Assembly: GCA_947652735.1 (NCBI GenBank)
Contig: CANTEG010000002.1
Coordinates: 1 to 64,000 of the forward strand
Reading direction: 5' to 3'
DNA from: an uncultured Lachnospiraceae bacterium
GTDB taxonomy: Bacteria; Bacillota; Clostridia; Lachnospirales; Lachnospiraceae
Length of the DNA: 64,000 bases
In this document: in pieces, positions 1 through 7,849 of the stretch
Layout: each line of letters opens with the position of its first letter
Numbering within the stretch: position 1 is the stretch's first letter
Program-made: the position numbers and the translations under genes
The notes under the pieces: generated by a model
The model's input: the letters and a program-made list of their open reading frames with translations, nothing else
What the model was told of the DNA's origin: nothing
Database searches by the model: none

Positions 1-312
1 GTGTCGTGGTGTGCCGACCAGTGCGGCTATCTGGAGAGCGGCATCATCCCGAAATTCTCCCTCTGCTCGGACGGTGTAAACTGGTTCAAGGGCAAGGGGC
101 AATGGCAGGACAGGAACTATGAGCCGCAGACAGGCGACCTTATTTTCTTTGATTGGGGGCATGACGGCTCAATCGACCATGTGGGAATCGTGGAGAAATG
201 CGAGAATGGAACGGTCTACACCGTGGAGGGCAACTCTGGGGATGCCTGCAAGCAGCAGAGCTATCCTGTCGGGAGCAGCTCAATCTATGGTTACGGCGTG
301 GTTGCCTATTAG
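1..312 (+). CDS. CHAP-domain cell-wall hydrolase of conjugative element, C-terminal part
   Basis: This is the last ~103 codons of a gene entering from the left edge; the GTG at position 1 is not a real start. The residues read as a CHAP amidase/peptidase fold: a WCADQCGY segment (the cysteine position of CHAP), then GDLIFFDWG, the DHVGIVE histidine region and TVEGNSG, the usual asparagine region. In conjugative elements such as Tn916 (Orf14) and Tn1549 this domain ends a lysozyme-like protein that opens the peptidoglycan for the mating channel. A bidirectional hairpin follows directly. The family call is good; the full protein cannot be judged. Confidence 0.75.
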   Translation: MSWCADQCGYLESGIIPKFSLCSDGVNWFKGKGQWQDRNYEPQTGDLIFFDWGHDGSIDHVGIVEKCENGTVYTVEGNSGDACKQQSYPVGSSSIYGYGVVAY

Positions 313-319
313 AAAAAAG

Positions 320-361
320 GCGAAAGGGCATACCAGAGGGTTATTCCTCTGGCTCTTTCGC
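320..361. terminator. Bidirectional hairpin terminator between CHAP gene and XRE gene
   Basis: Nested inverted repeats: GCGAAAG (320-326) pairs with CTTTCGC (355-361), and inside it CCAGAGG (333-339) pairs with CCTCTGG (346-352). It sits 8 nt after the CHAP stop and overlaps the last codons of the convergent XRE gene, so it can end both transcripts. Confidence 0.75.
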
Positions 362-694
362 TTTACATATGCCCATAGCTGTTGCTTCAATGATAGTCAA
401 CGCTTTCTCATCAAACGTATCTAGCATTTTGTCTATCTGCCTGCGGCGAGAAGATTTTTCAGCTTGTTTGTCAGAAAATATGTATTGGTCAGCCGAAATA
501 TCAAACATTGTAATAAGTTCAACAAATAATTGGAATCCTGGATGCTGCCCCTCATTTTCAACAAATTGGAGATGCCTTGGAGTAATGCCGAGTTGTTCAG
601 CTAATTGTTCTCTTGTTAAACCGTTCTTCTCACGAGCATTCTTAATGGCTTCCCCTAAAGGCATAAAGTCAAATGTTTCTGCTTTTTCATTCAT
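341..694 (-). CDS. XRE-family helix-turn-helix regulator
   Basis: A 117-residue protein with one Cro/CI-type helix-turn-helix at about residues 12-65 (LGEAIKNAREKNGLTREQLAEQ, then LGITPRHLQFVEN as recognition helix region). The start ATG at 694 has a GAGGTGG ribosome binding site. The C-terminal half, with SRRRQIDKMLDTFDEKAL, resembles the tail of small regulators common in Clostridia and conjugative elements and probably mediates dimerisation. It is transcribed towards the CHAP gene and away from the two-component system. It may repress the element's own genes, which is an inference from position. Confidence 0.8.
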   Translation of the reverse strand: MNEKAETFDFMPLGEAIKNAREKNGLTREQLAEQLGITPRHLQFVENEGQHPGFQLFVELITMFDISADQYIFSDKQAEKSSRRRQIDKMLDTFDEKALTIIEATAMGICKAKEPEE

Positions 695-949
695 AAGTTT
701 ACCACCTCGTATTCATAAAATTTCATAATATATTTTACGGAAATCAAAGTTCTCATTAAACGAAATAGATTTTCTACATACAAGAAATACAATTTCCTAT
801 ATATGGAAATACAGATTCGCATTCGCACAATTGATAAGGAGTGGCTAAATGAGTATAATTTAGAGTAGAAAAATAAGTTTTGAATTGTCGAAAATTTGTC
901 TTTTGGGTTTTATAATAAAACAGACTGCATTCAGAAAGGAGCATTACAT
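695..949. other. Intergenic AT-rich regulatory region
   Basis: No gene is seen. It carries the divergent promoters of the XRE gene and of the two-component operon. At 778-806 are repeated short ATACAAGAAATA/ATATGGAAAT-like stretches without clear symmetry. The response-regulator-type promoter at 888-916 is annotated separately. Confidence 0.5.
888..916 (+). promoter_or_regulatory. Promoter/operator of the two-component operon (copy 1 of a twin element)
   Basis: The 18-nt block CGAAAATTTGTCTTTTGG at 889-906 is followed after 4 nt by TATAAT (911-916). The same block with the same 4-nt spacing precedes TAGAAT at 2822-2827, upstream of the ABC exporter. There is no good -35 hexamer; the conserved block covers that place, as expected for a promoter activated by an OmpR-type regulator. 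Binding by the adjacent response regulator is inferred. Confidence 0.65.
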
Positions 950-1624
950 ATGAAATATAAGGTACTGATTATAGATGATGAGGAAATGATTCTTACGATG
1001 CTGAAAAAATGTTTAGAAGCAGAAAATTTTCTTGTATATACAGCTAATAATGCAAAAAAAGCATTAGAGCTTATGTCAGTTGCACCAGATATTATACTAT
1101 TGGATATAAACATGCCAGAAATGGATGGGTTGGAATTGTGTCAATTTGTTCGGGAACATATATCGTGTCCTATTATATTTCTAACGGCAAGGGTAACAGA
1201 GCAGGATGTAATAAAAGGGCTGTCAGTTGGCGGTGATGATTATATTACAAAGCCTTTCCGTGTGGATGAGCTTTTAGCAAGGATTTTGGCACACCTACGT
1301 CGTGAAGAACGAAAAAATAACGCTGATAATTTGAAATTCGACGAGGAACTTATCATTGATTATAATAGCAGACAGGTATTTTTAGGCAGACAGGAATTAG
1401 ACTTTTCAAATAAAGAGTTTGAGATTATCAGGCTTCTTTCGCAAAATGCAGGAATGGTTTTTGACAGGGAAACTATTTATGAAAGACTTTGGGGCTATGA
1501 TGGCGAGGGTGACAGTATTGTAGTTAAGGAACATATTCGTAGAATACGAAATAAACTGGCAGATTATACGGATAAAAACTATATAGAAACCGTATGGGGA
1601 GTGGGGTACAAATGGATAAAATAA
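950..1624 (+). CDS. OmpR/PhoB-family response regulator
   Basis: 224 residues. The N-terminal receiver domain (about 1-115) shows the acidic pair IIDDEE, the phosphoacceptor Asp in IILLDINMP, Thr in IFLTAR and Lys in YITKPF. The C-terminal winged-helix DNA-binding domain (about 130-224) has the FSNKEFEIIRLL and RRIRNKLA signatures and ends in VWGVGYKW. I chose ATG 950 because GAAAGGAG lies 8 nt upstream; an in-frame ORF extends to 896 without a ribosome site. The kinase gene starts 13 nt before this stop, so the two are translationally coupled. The promoter block at 888-916 is repeated before the ABC genes, so the regulator probably controls both itself and the exporter. Confidence 0.9.
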   Translation: MKYKVLIIDDEEMILTMLKKCLEAENFLVYTANNAKKALELMSVAPDIILLDINMPEMDGLELCQFVREHISCPIIFLTARVTEQDVIKGLSVGGDDYITKPFRVDELLARILAHLRREERKNNADNLKFDEELIIDYNSRQVFLGRQELDFSNKEFEIIRLLSQNAGMVFDRETIYERLWGYDGEGDSIVVKEHIRRIRNKLADYTDKNYIETVWGVGYKWIK

Positions 1625-2793
1625 AAAATGTATCAATAAAGCGGTCTATGGCTATAACATTTATCATTACGATTTGTATTATAGGTATGCTTTCTGGAAT
1701 TACAGTTTTTTTGGCAAATCGGTCACAGCAGGAAATTTTGAGAAATAGATATTTGATGATTAAATCACCCGACTACAAAATAGATAAAAATGCAGACAAG
1801 TATACGGTGGATATGGATGGAAGTGTTGTTGAATGGCATGGATTAAGTACAGGAGAAAACATTGCATATTTTATGTGTTATTTTGCGATGATTGGTTTGC
1901 CTGTCATTTATATTATTGTTGGTATTGGGAGTGCCGCAGCAATCTATTATCGGATGAAACTTAAAGTTCCAATTTTACAGCTACAAAATGGAATGAAAAG
2001 GATACAGGATAACGACCTTGATTTTTGTATTGAGTATTGTGGTGATGATGAATTAGGAGAATTATGCAACTCTATGGAAAAAATGCGTAAGGAACTCTGC
2101 TATAATAATAAGACTTTATGGGAAACACTTAGGCAGAGAAAATTATTGAATGCATCAGTTGCTCATGATTTGCGTACTCCGATTACGGTTTTAAGGGGGT
2201 ATATTGACTTTCTTGAAAAAAATGTTCCACAAGATAAACTGACAGAAGAAATGCTCATGGATACCATATCTTCCATGCAGGGTGCAGTATTACGTTTGGA
2301 GCGTTATGTAGAGTGTGTCCGTGATGTGGAAAAAATTGAGAGCATCGAAATAAAACGGGAACAGCAGGATATGGTTTCATTATTAAAAGAAATGGAAAGC
2401 AATATTCATCAGTTGGCAGGGGATAAAAAAATAGATTTTTTGACAGATATTTCTTTTACTTCGGTCAGTATAGATAAAAGTGTACTTTTTCGAGTACTGG
2501 AAAATTTATTTCAAAATGCTATGCGGTATATGAATGAGCAAATAATTGTAGAAGTTTCCACAAAAGAAAATCTATTTTTCATGTCTATAAAAGATGATGG
2601 AAAAGGATTTTCTGAAGAAGATTTAAGGCAGGCTACAAATATGTTTTATGGGAAAGAAAAAGGAAAGGAACATTTTGGTATAGGACTTGGCGTAAGCAGA
2701 GTGCTTTGCGAAAAACATGGCGGATTTCTTAAAATTGGTAATAATAAAATGTCTGGAGCCTATGTAACGGCTGTTTTTGATATTTCTGAATAA
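1612..2793 (+). CDS. Sensor histidine kinase, two membrane segments
   Basis: 393 residues with an ATG at 1612 inside the end of the regulator gene and a GGGGAGTGGGG site in front. Membrane segments are at about residues 15-37 and 88-115, enclosing a short external loop of about 50 residues. A HAMP-like linker leads to the H-box SVAHDLRTPITVLRGY (His about residue 187), then an N-box FRVLENLFQNAMRYM, a G1 box DDGKGF and a G2 box FGIGLGVSRVLC. The small external loop and the partner ABC-2 exporter match kinases that sense cell-wall-active or cationic peptides (the VanS/NisK/CprK neighbourhood type). The exact ligand is unknown. Confidence 0.85.
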   Translation: MDKIKNVSIKRSMAITFIITICIIGMLSGITVFLANRSQQEILRNRYLMIKSPDYKIDKNADKYTVDMDGSVVEWHGLSTGENIAYFMCYFAMIGLPVIYIIVGIGSAAAIYYRMKLKVPILQLQNGMKRIQDNDLDFCIEYCGDDELGELCNSMEKMRKELCYNNKTLWETLRQRKLLNASVAHDLRTPITVLRGYIDFLEKNVPQDKLTEEMLMDTISSMQGAVLRLERYVECVRDVEKIESIEIKREQQDMVSLLKEMESNIHQLAGDKKIDFLTDISFTSVSIDKSVLFRVLENLFQNAMRYMNEQIIVEVSTKENLFFMSIKDDGKGFSEEDLRQATNMFYGKEKGKEHFGIGLGVSRVLCEKHGGFLKIGNNKMSGAYVTAVFDISE

Positions 2794-2798
2794 TGTTG

Positions 2799-2827
2799 GC
2801 GAAAATTTGTCTTTTGGATATTAGAAT
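2799..2827 (+). promoter_or_regulatory. Promoter/operator of the ABC exporter operon (copy 2 of the twin element)
   Basis: CGAAAATTTGTCTTTTGG at 2800-2817 repeats the block at 889-906 exactly, and TAGAAT follows at the same 4-nt spacing (2822-2827). It starts 6 nt after the kinase stop and drives the three ABC genes. Control by the upstream response regulator is inferred from the shared element. Confidence 0.65.
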
Positions 2828-2856
2828 CTCCTTACAATAAAACGTAAGGAGGTTTT
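2825..2856 (+). terminator. Hairpin that ends the two-component operon and contains the exporter's ribosome site
   Basis: CTCCTTAC (2828-2835) pairs perfectly with GTAAGGAG (2844-2851); A-T and G-U pairs extend it to about 11 bp, and TTTTT follows. In read-through RNA from the kinase gene it would end transcription and hide the AAGGAGG of the ABC ATPase. RNA started at the internal promoter (+1 near 2834) lacks the 5' arm, so its ribosome site would be free. Confidence 0.6.
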
Positions 2857-2864
2857 TCATTTAT

Positions 2865-3743
2865 ATGGAAATTGTTATTGATAATCTTTCTAAAAAATAT
2901 GGAAAAAAAGAAGCCATTAAAAATCTTTCTCTGACTATACCGTCGGGAATGTATGGATTGCTTGGAAGAAATGGTGCGGGGAAAACGAGTTTAATGCGGA
3001 TATTGGCAACTCTTTCCGTTCCGACAAGCGGAGATGTCTGGATGAATGGTGTTTCAATAAAAGAAACAATGAAAATCAGAGAAATGGTGGGGTATCTTCC
3101 GCAGGATTTTTCTATGTATAGAAGTATGACAGTTTTTGGGGCAATGGATTATCTTGGTTTGTTATCGAATATTCCTGACAGAATACGGAAAGAAAGGATT
3201 GACCATCTTCTTGAAAAAGTGAATTTGGAAGATAATGTAAAAACGAAAGTTAAGGCTCTTTCGGGTGGGATGAAGCGACGATTAGGAATAGCACAGGCAC
3301 TTCTTCATAATCCGCAAATTCTTATTGTTGATGAACCGACAGCGGGACTTGACCCCGAAGAACGCATACGTTTCCGAAATTTATTAAGTGATTTTGCAGA
3401 TGATAGGATTGTACTCTTATCGACACATATTGCCTCTGATATTGAATCTACATGCAACGGAGTTGCGGTGTTGAATAATGGCAGGTTAATATTTCATGGA
3501 AATACGGAAAAATTGATACAGCAGGCAGATGGAAAGGTTTATATTATCAAAACACCAAAAAAGATAGACAATCGTATAAAAGAAAAATATATTTGTCTGA
3601 ATATGACTAACTCTCGTGCAGGCGTACAGTACAGAGTATTATCAGATACTCTGCCAGAAGAAAAAGCGGAGTTGCAATCGCCTACGTTAGAAGATGGTTA
3701 TATGTATTTGCTGCATCAAATAGAGGGAGGTATCAATTCATGA
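2865..3743 (+). CDS. ABC exporter ATP-binding protein (ABC-2 type)
   Basis: 292 residues: Walker A GRNGAGKTS (about residues 36-44), Q-loop LPQDFSMY, signature LSGGMKRRLGIAQAL, Walker B ILIVDEPTAGLDPEER and the H-loop STHIASD. The C-terminal ~80 residues after the nucleotide-binding domain are typical of the drug/lantibiotic-type ABC-2 subclass. It overlaps the next gene by 4 nt (ATGA) and forms a cassette with two permeases, as in LanFEG or CprABC. The likely role is to expel or keep away an antimicrobial peptide from the membrane, sensed by the upstream kinase. The substrate is not visible in the sequence. Confidence 0.87.
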   Translation: MEIVIDNLSKKYGKKEAIKNLSLTIPSGMYGLLGRNGAGKTSLMRILATLSVPTSGDVWMNGVSIKETMKIREMVGYLPQDFSMYRSMTVFGAMDYLGLLSNIPDRIRKERIDHLLEKVNLEDNVKTKVKALSGGMKRRLGIAQALLHNPQILIVDEPTAGLDPEERIRFRNLLSDFADDRIVLLSTHIASDIESTCNGVAVLNNGRLIFHGNTEKLIQQADGKVYIIKTPKKIDNRIKEKYICLNMTNSRAGVQYRVLSDTLPEEKAELQSPTLEDGYMYLLHQIEGGINS

Positions 3744-5146
3744 AATTATATTTAAGAGAATGTCGTAGAATAGCGACCAGTTTGGTATATTTTCTTTTTA
3801 TTGCTGTATTGGTTTTCAGTTGGTGGGGAAAGTTTCGGGGTGTGACGAAAACAGAGATTGACTGGGCAAATGGCAAGACGCCTGCGAATGTTGGGTTTGA
3901 CAGACCTTTGCTTACACAGCCAACAGAGGATGACGACTATTTTGGCATGAAAACTTCTGAGGATAATCCAGAAGAGCTTATGACGGGCGTGACCAGAGCT
4001 TTATTAATGGAATATAAAAATAATATATATGCTACTTATCCTTTACCTGCCAGAAATTATAAAGCAGTTTCGCTCAGCAATAAAGAACAGGCACGAGTGC
4101 TTGAAATATTATGTGAAATAACAGGATTGACAGAAGAACAGCTAAACGATTTGCCGCAGGGGTATTTTCCTGCTGTAACTGGCACGATTATTTCAACCGA
4201 TGCAGCAGATTTTAATGAGGATGGAAATCTGTATATGTCAGGCAGTGAGGATAAGGTGGCTAATGGCAGTGAAGAAACGGATAAAACTAAAAAATTCATA
4301 TCACAGGTGACATATGAGCGTTTTAAGGAATTGATGCGAGAAATGGAAACAATGATTGGGGAAGAAGGCTCGCAATATTCAACAGAAATGATGATTACTT
4401 ATTTTGGCTTATCAGAAATGAGCTATGAGGAAGCATGTGCCGAGTATGACCAGACAATTAAAGGAGATAAGGTGACGGGAAGTTTTGCTCGATTGTTCTG
4501 CGATTATATGGGACTGTCTTTAGGATTATACCCAATTTTTATTATTGTGTTTATGTGGTTAAAAGACCGATTAGATAGTGTAACTGAGTTGTTTTATACC
4601 CGCAGGGTATCTTCCTTTAAGTTGGTTTTAACAAGATATTTGGCAAGCATTACAATGGTTCTTATTCCAGTTATACTATTAAGTTTTGAATCTTTGATAC
4701 TACTTGTGTCTTTCGGAAATAAACAAGGCATTTCTATTGACCCGTTTGCTTATATCAAGTACATCTTATGGTGGTTACTGCCTACTGTAATGATAGTTTC
4801 TTCGATAGGTACATTTTTTACATTGTTGACAGATTCGCCAATAGCTGTTCTACTGCAATTTTTATGGTGGATAATTGACAAGGGTGCGACTGGATTGTCT
4901 GGAGATACGAAGATTACCACTTTGATGGTAAGGCATAATACATTGCGGGGATATGAGCTGATACAGGATAGCTTTTATGCTATTTGCGTAAATAGATTGC
5001 TGATGGCAGGCGTTAGTATTTTGATTCTTATTCTGTCAGCATGGATTTTACAACAGAAAAGGAAAGGAAAAATCAATGTGGCAAATATCTATCAAAGGTT
5101 TCTGGGAAATATTAAAAACAAATTTTCATCTATCCATACAAAATAA
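3740..5146 (+). CDS. ABC-2 type permease, large subunit
   Basis: 468 residues. One membrane segment near the N-terminus (about 10-28) is followed by a hydrophilic outside region of about 220 residues rich in Asp/Glu, then five or more membrane segments (about 252-450). This layout, with one helix, a big extracellular domain and a membrane bundle, matches permeases of the bacitracin/lantibiotic resistance class. The start overlaps the ATPase stop by 4 nt, and the gene overlaps the next permease by 71 nt. It presumably forms the channel together with the 213-residue subunit. Confidence 0.75.
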   Translation: MKLYLRECRRIATSLVYFLFIAVLVFSWWGKFRGVTKTEIDWANGKTPANVGFDRPLLTQPTEDDDYFGMKTSEDNPEELMTGVTRALLMEYKNNIYATYPLPARNYKAVSLSNKEQARVLEILCEITGLTEEQLNDLPQGYFPAVTGTIISTDAADFNEDGNLYMSGSEDKVANGSEETDKTKKFISQVTYERFKELMREMETMIGEEGSQYSTEMMITYFGLSEMSYEEACAEYDQTIKGDKVTGSFARLFCDYMGLSLGLYPIFIIVFMWLKDRLDSVTELFYTRRVSSFKLVLTRYLASITMVLIPVILLSFESLILLVSFGNKQGISIDPFAYIKYILWWLLPTVMIVSSIGTFFTLLTDSPIAVLLQFLWWIIDKGATGLSGDTKITTLMVRHNTLRGYELIQDSFYAICVNRLLMAGVSILILILSAWILQQKRKGKINVANIYQRFLGNIKNKFSSIHTK

Positions 5147-5717
5147 TTTATTACTTGCGATATTGTATTTGTTGATTGTTCCTGTTCTACGGGGAATTGA
5201 AAATTTGGATGAAGTCCATTCAGCAGAATGTTTGGAGCAATCGGTAATACTCATTGGAATATTGTTAATTGTACCGCTCTATGCCGCAGAGCAGAAACGG
5301 ACAATACGGGAAGTGGTGCTTACCAGAAGGATGCCACAATGGATGATTTTATTCATAAGAGTTGTTATGGCTATGATAATGCTTGTCTTATTGACGAGTG
5401 TATTTGCAAAAATCATGACAATGAAAAATTGTACTTTCCCTTATGTGAGTTATGTTATAGGAACTGTAATAAGCGAAACGGCTTTGGGAAGTATTGGCTT
5501 TCTTGTGGCAGTGCTAAGCAATTCGGTTATAGCAGGTTATTTGGTGTCAATAGGATATTTTTTGTTCAATTATCTTGGAAGTATATCAGACACTAATATT
5601 TTATATTTGTTTTCTATGGAAACAGGAAATTTTATAACGAAGATATGGCTTTTAAGTATCAGTGTGTTACTAATAATAGTTGCTTTGTTTTATTCAAAGA
5701 AAAAGAAAGTTTGTTAA
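5076..5717 (+). CDS. ABC-2 type permease, small subunit
   Basis: 213 residues, almost entirely hydrophobic, with about six membrane segments and short loops; no enzymatic motif. The ATG at 5076 lies inside the previous gene and has AGGAAAGGAAAAA in front, so translation is likely coupled. It is shorter than the usual ~240-residue LanE/LanG permease. A strong terminator follows at 5731-5766, closing the five-gene cargo block. Function is inferred from its neighbours. Confidence 0.7.
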   Translation: MWQISIKGFWEILKTNFHLSIQNNLLLAILYLLIVPVLRGIENLDEVHSAECLEQSVILIGILLIVPLYAAEQKRTIREVVLTRRMPQWMILFIRVVMAMIMLVLLTSVFAKIMTMKNCTFPYVSYVIGTVISETALGSIGFLVAVLSNSVIAGYLVSIGYFLFNYLGSISDTNILYLFSMETGNFITKIWLLSISVLLIIVALFYSKKKKVC

Positions 5718-5730
5718 GCAATTCTTTATT

Positions 5731-5770
5731 GCCCACCAAATAAAAAAAACGGTGATTTTGGTGGGCGATT
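5731..5770 (+). terminator. Terminator of the ABC exporter operon
   Basis: GCCCACCAAA (5731-5740) pairs with TTTGGTGGGC (5757-5766), followed by GATTTT. It lies 14 nt after the last permease stop. Confidence 0.8.
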
Positions 5771-5792
5771 TTGCTATGCCCAAATGAATAAC

Positions 5793-5832
5793 GAACTCCC
5801 TCCAAACCTGTTTTATATTTTGGAGGGAGTTC
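5793..5832. repeat. Perfect 14-bp inverted repeat
   Basis: GAACTCCCTCCAAA (5793-5806) and TTTGGAGGGAGTTC (5819-5832), loop of 12 nt. It may be a second terminator or a protein-binding site; the G-rich arm also resembles a ribosome site, with an ATG at 5835. Confidence 0.6.
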
Positions 5833-6005
5833 TTATGTGTTGCTTTGGAATAGCAGGACAATCGCTTATCCGAAGCGGTTTTTATTTTTGTATATTACAT
5901 AAAGGATTGGTGGATAGTTTGTTAAAAAAATCCATGTCAATTCGTGGAACACTTATACCCTTAAAGTAGAAGTCATATTTCTACATAATAGAAATAAATA
6001 TTACC

Positions 6006-6043
6006 AAAACCGTAAAGGTCTGACATCCTTTGCGGTTTTTATT
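6006..6043 (+). terminator. Hairpin terminator upstream of sigma-like gene
   Basis: AAAACCGTAAAGG (6006-6018) pairs with CCTTTGCGGTTTT (6027-6039) with one mismatch, followed by a T-rich run. Confidence 0.6.
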
Positions 6044-6107
6044 TTGTCGTTTTTTAGGGAAATACGCCGCAAGGCTGTTTCTGAGACTGGATGCCGTTCA
6101 CCGCCTG

Positions 6108-6142
6108 CCAATCTGGATTTTCAAAAAAATTCAGATTGGAGG
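6108..6142 (+). promoter_or_regulatory. Stem that would hide the ribosome site of the sigma-like gene
   Basis: CCAATCTGGATTT (6108-6120) pairs with AAATTCAGATTGG (6127-6139) over 13 positions including one G-U. The 3' arm runs into TTGGAGG (6136-6142), the ribosome site of the GTG at 6151, so translation may depend on melting this stem. Confidence 0.5.
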
Positions 6143-6150
6143 TACTTACG

Positions 6151-6660
6151 GTGAAATACGCACCAAGAAAGGTATATATCAAAGAAAATGGCAGCTATAC
6201 AGAGCTGTCCTATAAAGAATTTTGCAAACGCAGAGAAAAGGATGGGACTTATGCGGACAAGCTCTTTATTCCAGTGCAGGGCTGTCTGATTGAAACGGAA
6301 CAGACGCACTATGTTGAGTTTTATCGTGATAAGGAGCGTTGGTGTTATCTAAAGAAGCTCGACATAGACAACAGCCTGTTATCCTTAGAAGCTTTTGAAA
6401 GCGACGATGACAACAGTATTGATTTCATCGCTGATGAAGCGGTAAATGTTGCGGAAAGTGTTGTCCATAGGATGATGTTGGACAAGTTGCATTCTGCTCT
6501 TGCAACATTATCCGAAGATGAACAGAAGTTGGTAAATGCACTCTTTTTTCAAGAAATGTCGGAAAGGGAATGGTCGGGAATTTCGGGTATCCCACAAAAG
6601 ACAATCAATGACCGAAAAAGGAGAATATTAGCCAAGCTAAAAAAATTTCTGGAAAAATAA
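6151..6660 (+). CDS. Sigma-70 region-4-like regulator of conjugative element
   Basis: 169 residues from a GTG at 6151 that has TTGGAGG in front. The C-terminal third (about residues 110-168, ALATLSEDEQKLVNALFFQE... to KRRILAKLKKFL) is a sigma-70 region 4 / HTH domain; the N-terminal part (YIKENGSYTELSYKEFCKRR) is typical of small sigma-like proteins of Tn916- and Tn1549-type elements. It probably activates element genes or excision functions. There is no recognisable region 2, so it may not act as a full sigma factor. A hairpin terminator follows at 6676-6716. Confidence 0.75.
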   Translation: MKYAPRKVYIKENGSYTELSYKEFCKRREKDGTYADKLFIPVQGCLIETEQTHYVEFYRDKERWCYLKKLDIDNSLLSLEAFESDDDNSIDFIADEAVNVAESVVHRMMLDKLHSALATLSEDEQKLVNALFFQEMSEREWSGISGIPQKTINDRKRRILAKLKKFLEK

Positions 6661-6675
6661 AAATTTCTTCCGCTC

Positions 6676-6716
6676 AAGCCTCTCACTTTTTCCTTTGGAA
6701 AAGTGAGGGGCTTTTC
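6676..6716 (+). terminator. Terminator of sigma-like gene
   Basis: GCCTCTCACTTTT (6678-6690) pairs with AAAAGTGAGGGGC (6699-6711), followed by TTTTC. Confidence 0.75.
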
Positions 6717-7244
6717 AATGGAGTTTCCCAATGTTCATTGACAACCGAATACCCATTCGTCAAACACTTCCTCTTTGTGAATCAGATGGACAAAGCGTGT
6801 GCAGCGGTACGCCATGACCTGCCGACAAGCAGAAAGCGATGAAAGGTGGTGAGCGGATAAATGCCGACTCAAAATATCGGGCAGCTCCCGATTTCGCCAT
6901 GACCCACAAAGAGAACAATGGTACTCCCGTCCAGTCACAGCCCGAACGGTACTCAATCCGTCGCAGGCAATGAGGGCGGCTCTGTCAGACCGACAGTTGG
7001 GGTGAAACTCCCGTGGCGTCAGTTCGCTGCTGACCGTTTGGCGACTTCCCTGCGTGAACAACGCTTTTGCATTTTCGGGGTGTCGAGGACAAATAGAAAA
7101 TGCCTTTTATCATAAAGCCAGATGCAAGGCGGTCTATGGAAACAGAGCTTGTTTATGCTCACCTGACCTTAAATACTTCCTTGTGTCTGGCTGTTACATA
7201 GGCAGGACATATCTGCCTAAATTTCAGATAGGAGGTCAGACATT
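6717..7244. other. Non-coding, GC-richer stretch of the element
   Basis: About 530 bases without a gene I can support. Two open frames (minus 6735-7061, plus 6918-7115) have no recognisable domain or good ribosome site. A 7-bp inverted repeat, TAGGCAG (7199-7205) / CTGCCTA (7213-7219), sits 26 nt before the MazF start and could be its operator. Confidence 0.45.
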
Positions 7245-7595
7245 ATGGACAGAATTATAAAGCGTGGTGACATTTACTACGCAGAGCTGAATCCCGTTAT
7301 CGGCTCGGAACAGGGCGGCACACGACCCGTACTTATCATTTCCAATGATACGGGCAATAGGCACAGCCCGACGGTTATTATTGCCGCTATTACGGGCAAG
7401 ACAAAAGCGAAGTTACCAACACATGCCGAGGCGAAGAATTTTGAGGGGCTTGACAGGGATTCCATTGTTTTGCTTGAGCAAATCCGCACAGTAGATAAGA
7501 AAAGGTTAAAACAGTATATGGGCATGATGCCTGCTGAAGCGATGGCAAGGGTTGATAAGGCTCTTGCCATTAGTCTTGCTATAACAGAGTTATAA
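7245..7595 (+). CDS. mazF: MazF/PemK-family endoribonuclease toxin
   Basis: 116 residues, the normal length for MazF. The family signature is present: [19 protein letters not shown] at the N-terminus (basic residue for RNA cleavage and the [15 protein letters not shown] core), then the AITGKTK loop and [12 protein letters not shown]. MazF toxins cut single-stranded mRNA at short motifs. The ATG at 7245 has ATAGGAGG upstream. No MazE-like antitoxin gene is adjacent; the small ORF behind it (7613) does not look like one. It may stabilise the element, or be kept silent by an antitoxin elsewhere. Confidence 0.88.
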   Translation: MDRIIKRGDIYYAELNPVIGSEQGGTRPVLIISNDTGNRHSPTVIIAAITGKTKAKLPTHAEAKNFEGLDRDSIVLLEQIRTVDKKRLKQYMGMMPAEAMARVDKALAISLAITEL

Positions 7596-7612
7596 AGGAG
7601 GTGTATCGGGAT

Positions 7613-7786
7613 ATGCTCATTGGCGATGAATGGAATGGTTTAGCTGACCTGTTGGCGAATCTGATAGCGAAATATGCTTCGGAGCTGGGCATAGACGATA
7701 TGCCCGATGGCAGTCATAACAGGGAATATGGCAGTAACTCAGAAATTCCCCTAAATCGCACATTTGTTGTTTCAGGGAATCGCTGA
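7613..7786 (+). CDS. Small conserved-looking protein of unknown function
   Basis: 57 residues from ATG 7613, with AAGGAGG at 7594-7600 overlapping the MazF stop. It is acidic and has an amphipathic stretch LADLLANLIAKYASELG at about residues 10-26; the rest shows no domain. Between the toxin and the recombinase it could be an atypical antitoxin, but nothing in the sequence proves it. The spacing of 12 nt between ribosome site and ATG is long; a GTG at 7601 lies too close to be used. Confidence 0.4.
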   Translation: MLIGDEWNGLADLLANLIAKYASELGIDDMPDGSHNREYGSNSEIPLNRTFVVSGNR

Positions 7787-7849
7787 TACAATTTTTGGCG
7801 TAGGAAGTGAATACCACGGTTTTGGTTTGGAAAAGGAGTTGCTGTTATT

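Larger units (their letters stand above)
5718..6150. other. Intergenic stretch with stacked hairpins upstream of the sigma-like gene
   Basis: No credible gene. It contains the terminator 5731-5766, a perfect 14-bp inverted repeat at 5793-5832, a further terminator-like hairpin at 6006-6043 and an SD-hiding stem at 6108-6139. Confidence 0.6.

Noticed and set aside
5228..5596. 122-codon plus-strand frame inside the small permease gene
   Set aside because: Shadow of the permease in another frame, with no ribosome site and no known domain.
1612..5717. Vancomycin-type VanRS resistance cluster
   Set aside because: The kinase and regulator are of similar type, but no ligase, dehydrogenase or peptidase gene follows; an ABC-2 exporter does.
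6735..7061. Open frame of 108 codons on the minus strand in the ICE
   Set aside because: No recognisable domain, no ribosome site, and an equally open frame lies opposite; the higher GC content explains the lack of stops.
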